From positions 1-7,436 of the forward strand of contig JAFAKI010000344.1 of assembly GCA_019235595.1 (NCBI GenBank): a stretch of DNA of 7,436 nucleotides, read 5' to 3'. This DNA is from Mucilaginibacter sp. GTDB taxonomy: Bacteria; Bacteroidota; Bacteroidia; Sphingobacteriales; Sphingobacteriaceae. This document shows, piece by piece, positions 6,223-7,436 of this stretch (positions are counted from its first letter, which is position 1; each line of letters starts with the position of its first letter). The translations under genes were made by a program, and so were the position numbers. Under the pieces are notes generated by a model, which ran no database searches, was not told the DNA's origin, and saw only the letters and a list, made by a program, of their open reading frames with translations.

Positions 6223-6278
6223 TTGTAAAGTTGAAATGTTGTAAGGTTGGAAAGTTATAACCTTGCAATGTTGTAAAA
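6223..6278. repeat. Seven degenerate 8-bp tandem units (TTGnAAnn) in the parE leader
   Basis: Consecutive units starting at 6223, 6231, 6239, 6247, 6255, 6263 and 6271 read TTGTAAAG, TTGAAATG, TTGTAAGG, TTGGAAAG, TTATAACC, TTGCAATG and TTGTAAAA. Six of seven match TTGnAAnn and all match TTnnAAnn. Related units in the opposite direction occur at about 6306-6325. The array ends 8 bp before the parE start codon and lies within the predicted 5' leader, where it reads as repeated nnTTnCAA. Confidence 0.85.
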
Positions 6279-6295
6279 ATATTTGATCGGACCGG

Positions 6296-6325
6296 CAAAA
6301 ATATGCCAACTTTTCAACATTCAAA
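6296..6325 (-). promoter_or_regulatory. Bacteroidota-type promoter for parE
   Basis: On the minus strand TTTG (6325-6322) is followed after 18 bases by TATTTTTG (6303-6296), an exact TAnnTTTG. The start site would be near 6290, giving a leader of roughly 75 nt made almost wholly of the 8-bp repeat array. Confidence 0.65.
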
Positions 6326-6456
6326 CCTTGTTTAAATTTTAACAGTGTTAATCACTCCCCCCTTGGAATCAACTACCGGCTACTCAAAGGTGTCTTTCCT
6401 AAGAAACCGCTCCGTTTGGAGCCCAATGTTGGTAGAAATAATAATTAACGTAATTC

Positions 6457-6534
6457 TTTTGCTCCGTAGGTGCAATACACCGACATGCATTTCGAATAAC
6501 CATGGCGTATATGTATTGCACCTACGGAGCAAAA
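6457..6534. repeat. Perfect 23-bp inverted repeat, core of the concentric palindrome
   Basis: The arms at 6457-6479 and 6512-6534 are exact reverse complements (key part GCTCCGTAGGTGCAATACA) around a 32-nt loop. The loop itself contains the small palindromes ATGCAT, TTCGAA and CCATGG. Extrusion as a cruciform or folding as RNA is plausible; function is unknown. Confidence 0.92.
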
Positions 6535-6555
6535 ATGGGTATTGTATTTCTTTTC

Positions 6556-6600
6556 TACCCACATTTTGCCCCGATGGGGCAAGTCATAAGGATGTGGGTA
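6556..6600. repeat. Nested hairpin in the right half of the concentric palindrome
   Basis: TACCCACAT (6556-6564) pairs with ATGTGGGTA (6592-6600), enclosing the strong hairpin TTGCCCC-GAT-GGGGCAA (6566-6582). It could slow or stop transcription coming from the secreted-protein gene, but no clear U-tract follows. Confidence 0.75.
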
Positions 6601-6641
6601 CACAGTAGTTTGAATCAGGGGAGGCCGGGAGGGGTAAAAAT

Positions 6642-7298
6642 TCAAGATTTAAACCGCAGGCATTTACTCACCTTAAAAATGTTCTTGAAAAACTCAGAGC
6701 CTTTCTCATTGCCCAGGCAAAGGGCTACAATGGTGCCAACGTGGTCTTTATGCAGCGTGATCAGCAATGCATATTTATAATGCCTGGTCTCCCTGGCGTC
6801 AGCCAGATCTATGAGGTAAGTTTTCCCCTCGTCTGCATTATAACGGGCTAAATAATCTGGCGGGATAATGGTTGTAAAATAACTCTGCCCGCCACTCAGC
6901 TGCCTTGCTAATGTCAAACCGGTTTTATTGTATAGCGAGTCGGGGTGTTCGTTCGTTCGGGAAGTGTCACTTACCAAACGCGCAAAACTTGCCAATACCT
7001 TTTTTTGCGACTGCACTTCAAACCACACCTCAAAATCCTCGCCTGGTAACGCTAATCCGTAATCAAAAGATAAAGTATCGTTATTGATGGCCTTTATTTC
7101 TTTAAATCCCTCCGGAGAGGTGTAGGTAACATTCGCTTCCCCTGCCAATTTAATAAACCTTTTTAATTGCCTGCTTTCTCCTTTTGACCTTCCTCCCCTT
7201 GCAGCACGGTTCGCCTGTTGCGACATTCCAAATGTGGCAACAGACAGCAGCATTACGATGAATGCGATTTGTTTAGAGCAGCGTAAAAAAACTGTCAT
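6642..7298 (-). CDS. Secreted protein of unknown function, 218 aa
   Basis: I do not recognise a family. The N-terminus MTVFLRCSKQ followed by the hydrophobic IAFIVMLLSVATFG and MSQQ is a good signal peptide, probably cut near residue 26, so the protein is exported. A basic, glycine- and arginine-rich stretch (about 28-50, RAARGGRSKGESRQLKRF) follows. The rest is a mixed alpha/beta domain with SPEGFKEIKAINNDTLSFDY, EDFEVWFEVQS and, near the end, HYKYALLITLHKDHVGTIVA and NEKGSEFFKNIFKVSKCLRF. The layout of short beta-like segments ending in a helix loosely recalls Mog1/PsbP-like domains, but this is only a guess. No lipobox cysteine is seen. The gene has its own promoter and stands alone, followed by the large palindromic element and then parE. 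Confidence 0.8.
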   Translation of the reverse strand: MTVFLRCSKQIAFIVMLLSVATFGMSQQANRAARGGRSKGESRQLKRFIKLAGEANVTYTSPEGFKEIKAINNDTLSFDYGLALPGEDFEVWFEVQSQKKVLASFARLVSDTSRTNEHPDSLYNKTGLTLARQLSGGQSYFTTIIPPDYLARYNADEGKTYLIDLADARETRHYKYALLITLHKDHVGTIVALCLGNEKGSEFFKNIFKVSKCLRFKS

Positions 7299-7340
7299 TA
7301 GAATTGTGATGGGCGAATCAATAAGTTTACAGGGTCAAAA

Positions 7341-7368
7341 CAAAGTTATAATAAATTTAGATAACAAA
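7341..7368 (-). promoter_or_regulatory. Bacteroidota-type promoter for the secreted-protein gene
   Basis: On the minus strand TTTG (7368-7365) is followed after 16 bases by TAACTTTG (7348-7341), an exact TAnnTTTG. The gap is a little short of the common 17-20 bases. The leader to the ATG at 7298 would be about 38 nt. The remaining sequence to the window edge shows no other feature. Confidence 0.5.
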
Positions 7369-7436
7369 ATCATAAAAGGTTTAACTGCCTGATTAGAATT
7401 AAATTAGGCTTCGTCTCGTTGTCGCCCATTTACAAA

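Larger units (their letters stand above)
6352..6634. repeat. ~280-bp concentric palindromic element (MITE-like) in a gene-free stretch
   Basis: Most of the gap between parE and the secreted gene consists of nested inverted repeats sharing one centre near 6495. From inside out they are: perfect 23-bp arms 6457-6479/6512-6534; arms 6423-6438/6552-6567 (13 of 16 match); small hairpins 6409-6422 and 6568-6580 facing each other; CCTAAG-like blocks near 6398 and 6586; GAATCAACTAC (6366-6376) facing GTAGTTTGAATC (6605-6616); and C-rich 6356-6362 facing G-rich 6618-6634. The outer layers contain small insertions, so the halves have diverged. No credible gene lies in it and no target duplication is clear. 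It looks like a decayed non-autonomous mobile or REP-like element. Confidence 0.8.

Noticed and set aside
6223..6278. Possible CRISPR-like array
   Set aside because: Units are only 8 bp, contiguous and degenerate with no spacers; no cas genes are present.
6215..6298. In-frame N-terminal extension of parE beginning at 6298
   Set aside because: The extra 28 residues only translate the 8-bp repeat array and overlap the predicted -7 element; GHKL homologues begin close to MAQPIDYSED.
6345..6608. Open frames on both strands across the palindromic element (87 aa on +, 60-66 aa on -, and 92 aa on + to 6780)
   Set aside because: They run through inverted-repeat arms and hairpins, have no family likeness and no promoter or start context; they reflect the repeat sequence.

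Overview
The window reads as chromosomal DNA from a Bacteroidota species, most likely of the Sphingobacteriaceae (Mucilaginibacter/Pedobacter-like). The grounds are the Bacteroidota form of topoisomerase IV subunit B, the absence of Shine-Dalgarno sequences before the genes, and several matches to the Bacteroidota promoter pattern (TTTG or TTG, then 16-18 bases, then TAnnTTTG). The family and genus level is inference; no rRNA or other taxonomic marker is present.

Layout. Bases 2-1276 (+) hold the C-terminal 424 residues of a large TPR/LuxR-type regulator whose start lies outside the window. It is followed by a small DUF4242 protein (1372-1653, +) with its own good promoter and a 19-bp inverted repeat placed where an activator would bind. 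All other genes are on the minus strand. In transcription order they are: a secreted protein of unknown function (7298-6642), parE (6214-4322), cytidine deaminase (4195-3698) overlapping an SGNH-hydrolase gene by 4 nt (3701-3042), and a signal-less HtrA-like serine protease (2740-1820).

The coding content is mostly ordinary; the non-coding DNA is not. Five separate structured elements fill the gaps. (1) Two direct copies of a ~150-bp double-hairpin palindromic repeat flank the protease gene; their last 68 bases are identical, one stem covaries between copies, and both are oriented so that they also look like intrinsic terminators for the gene just upstream. (2) A ~280-bp concentric palindrome lies between the unknown secreted gene and parE, with a perfect 23-bp inner inverted repeat and small GC hairpins that differ in a compensatory way between its two halves. 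(3) Seven 8-bp units of the form TTGnAAnn lie in the predicted parE leader. (4) A 79-bp imperfect palindrome lies between parE and cdd. (5) A 35-nt hairpin lies before the protease gene. These look like dispersed, non-autonomous intergenic repeats. No transposase, CRISPR array, tRNA or rRNA is visible.

Functionally the minus-strand genes are a loose group of housekeeping and envelope functions: chromosome decatenation, pyrimidine salvage, a secreted esterase-like enzyme and protein quality control. Only cdd and the SGNH gene are clearly coupled. The plus-strand pair may form a small regulator-target unit.
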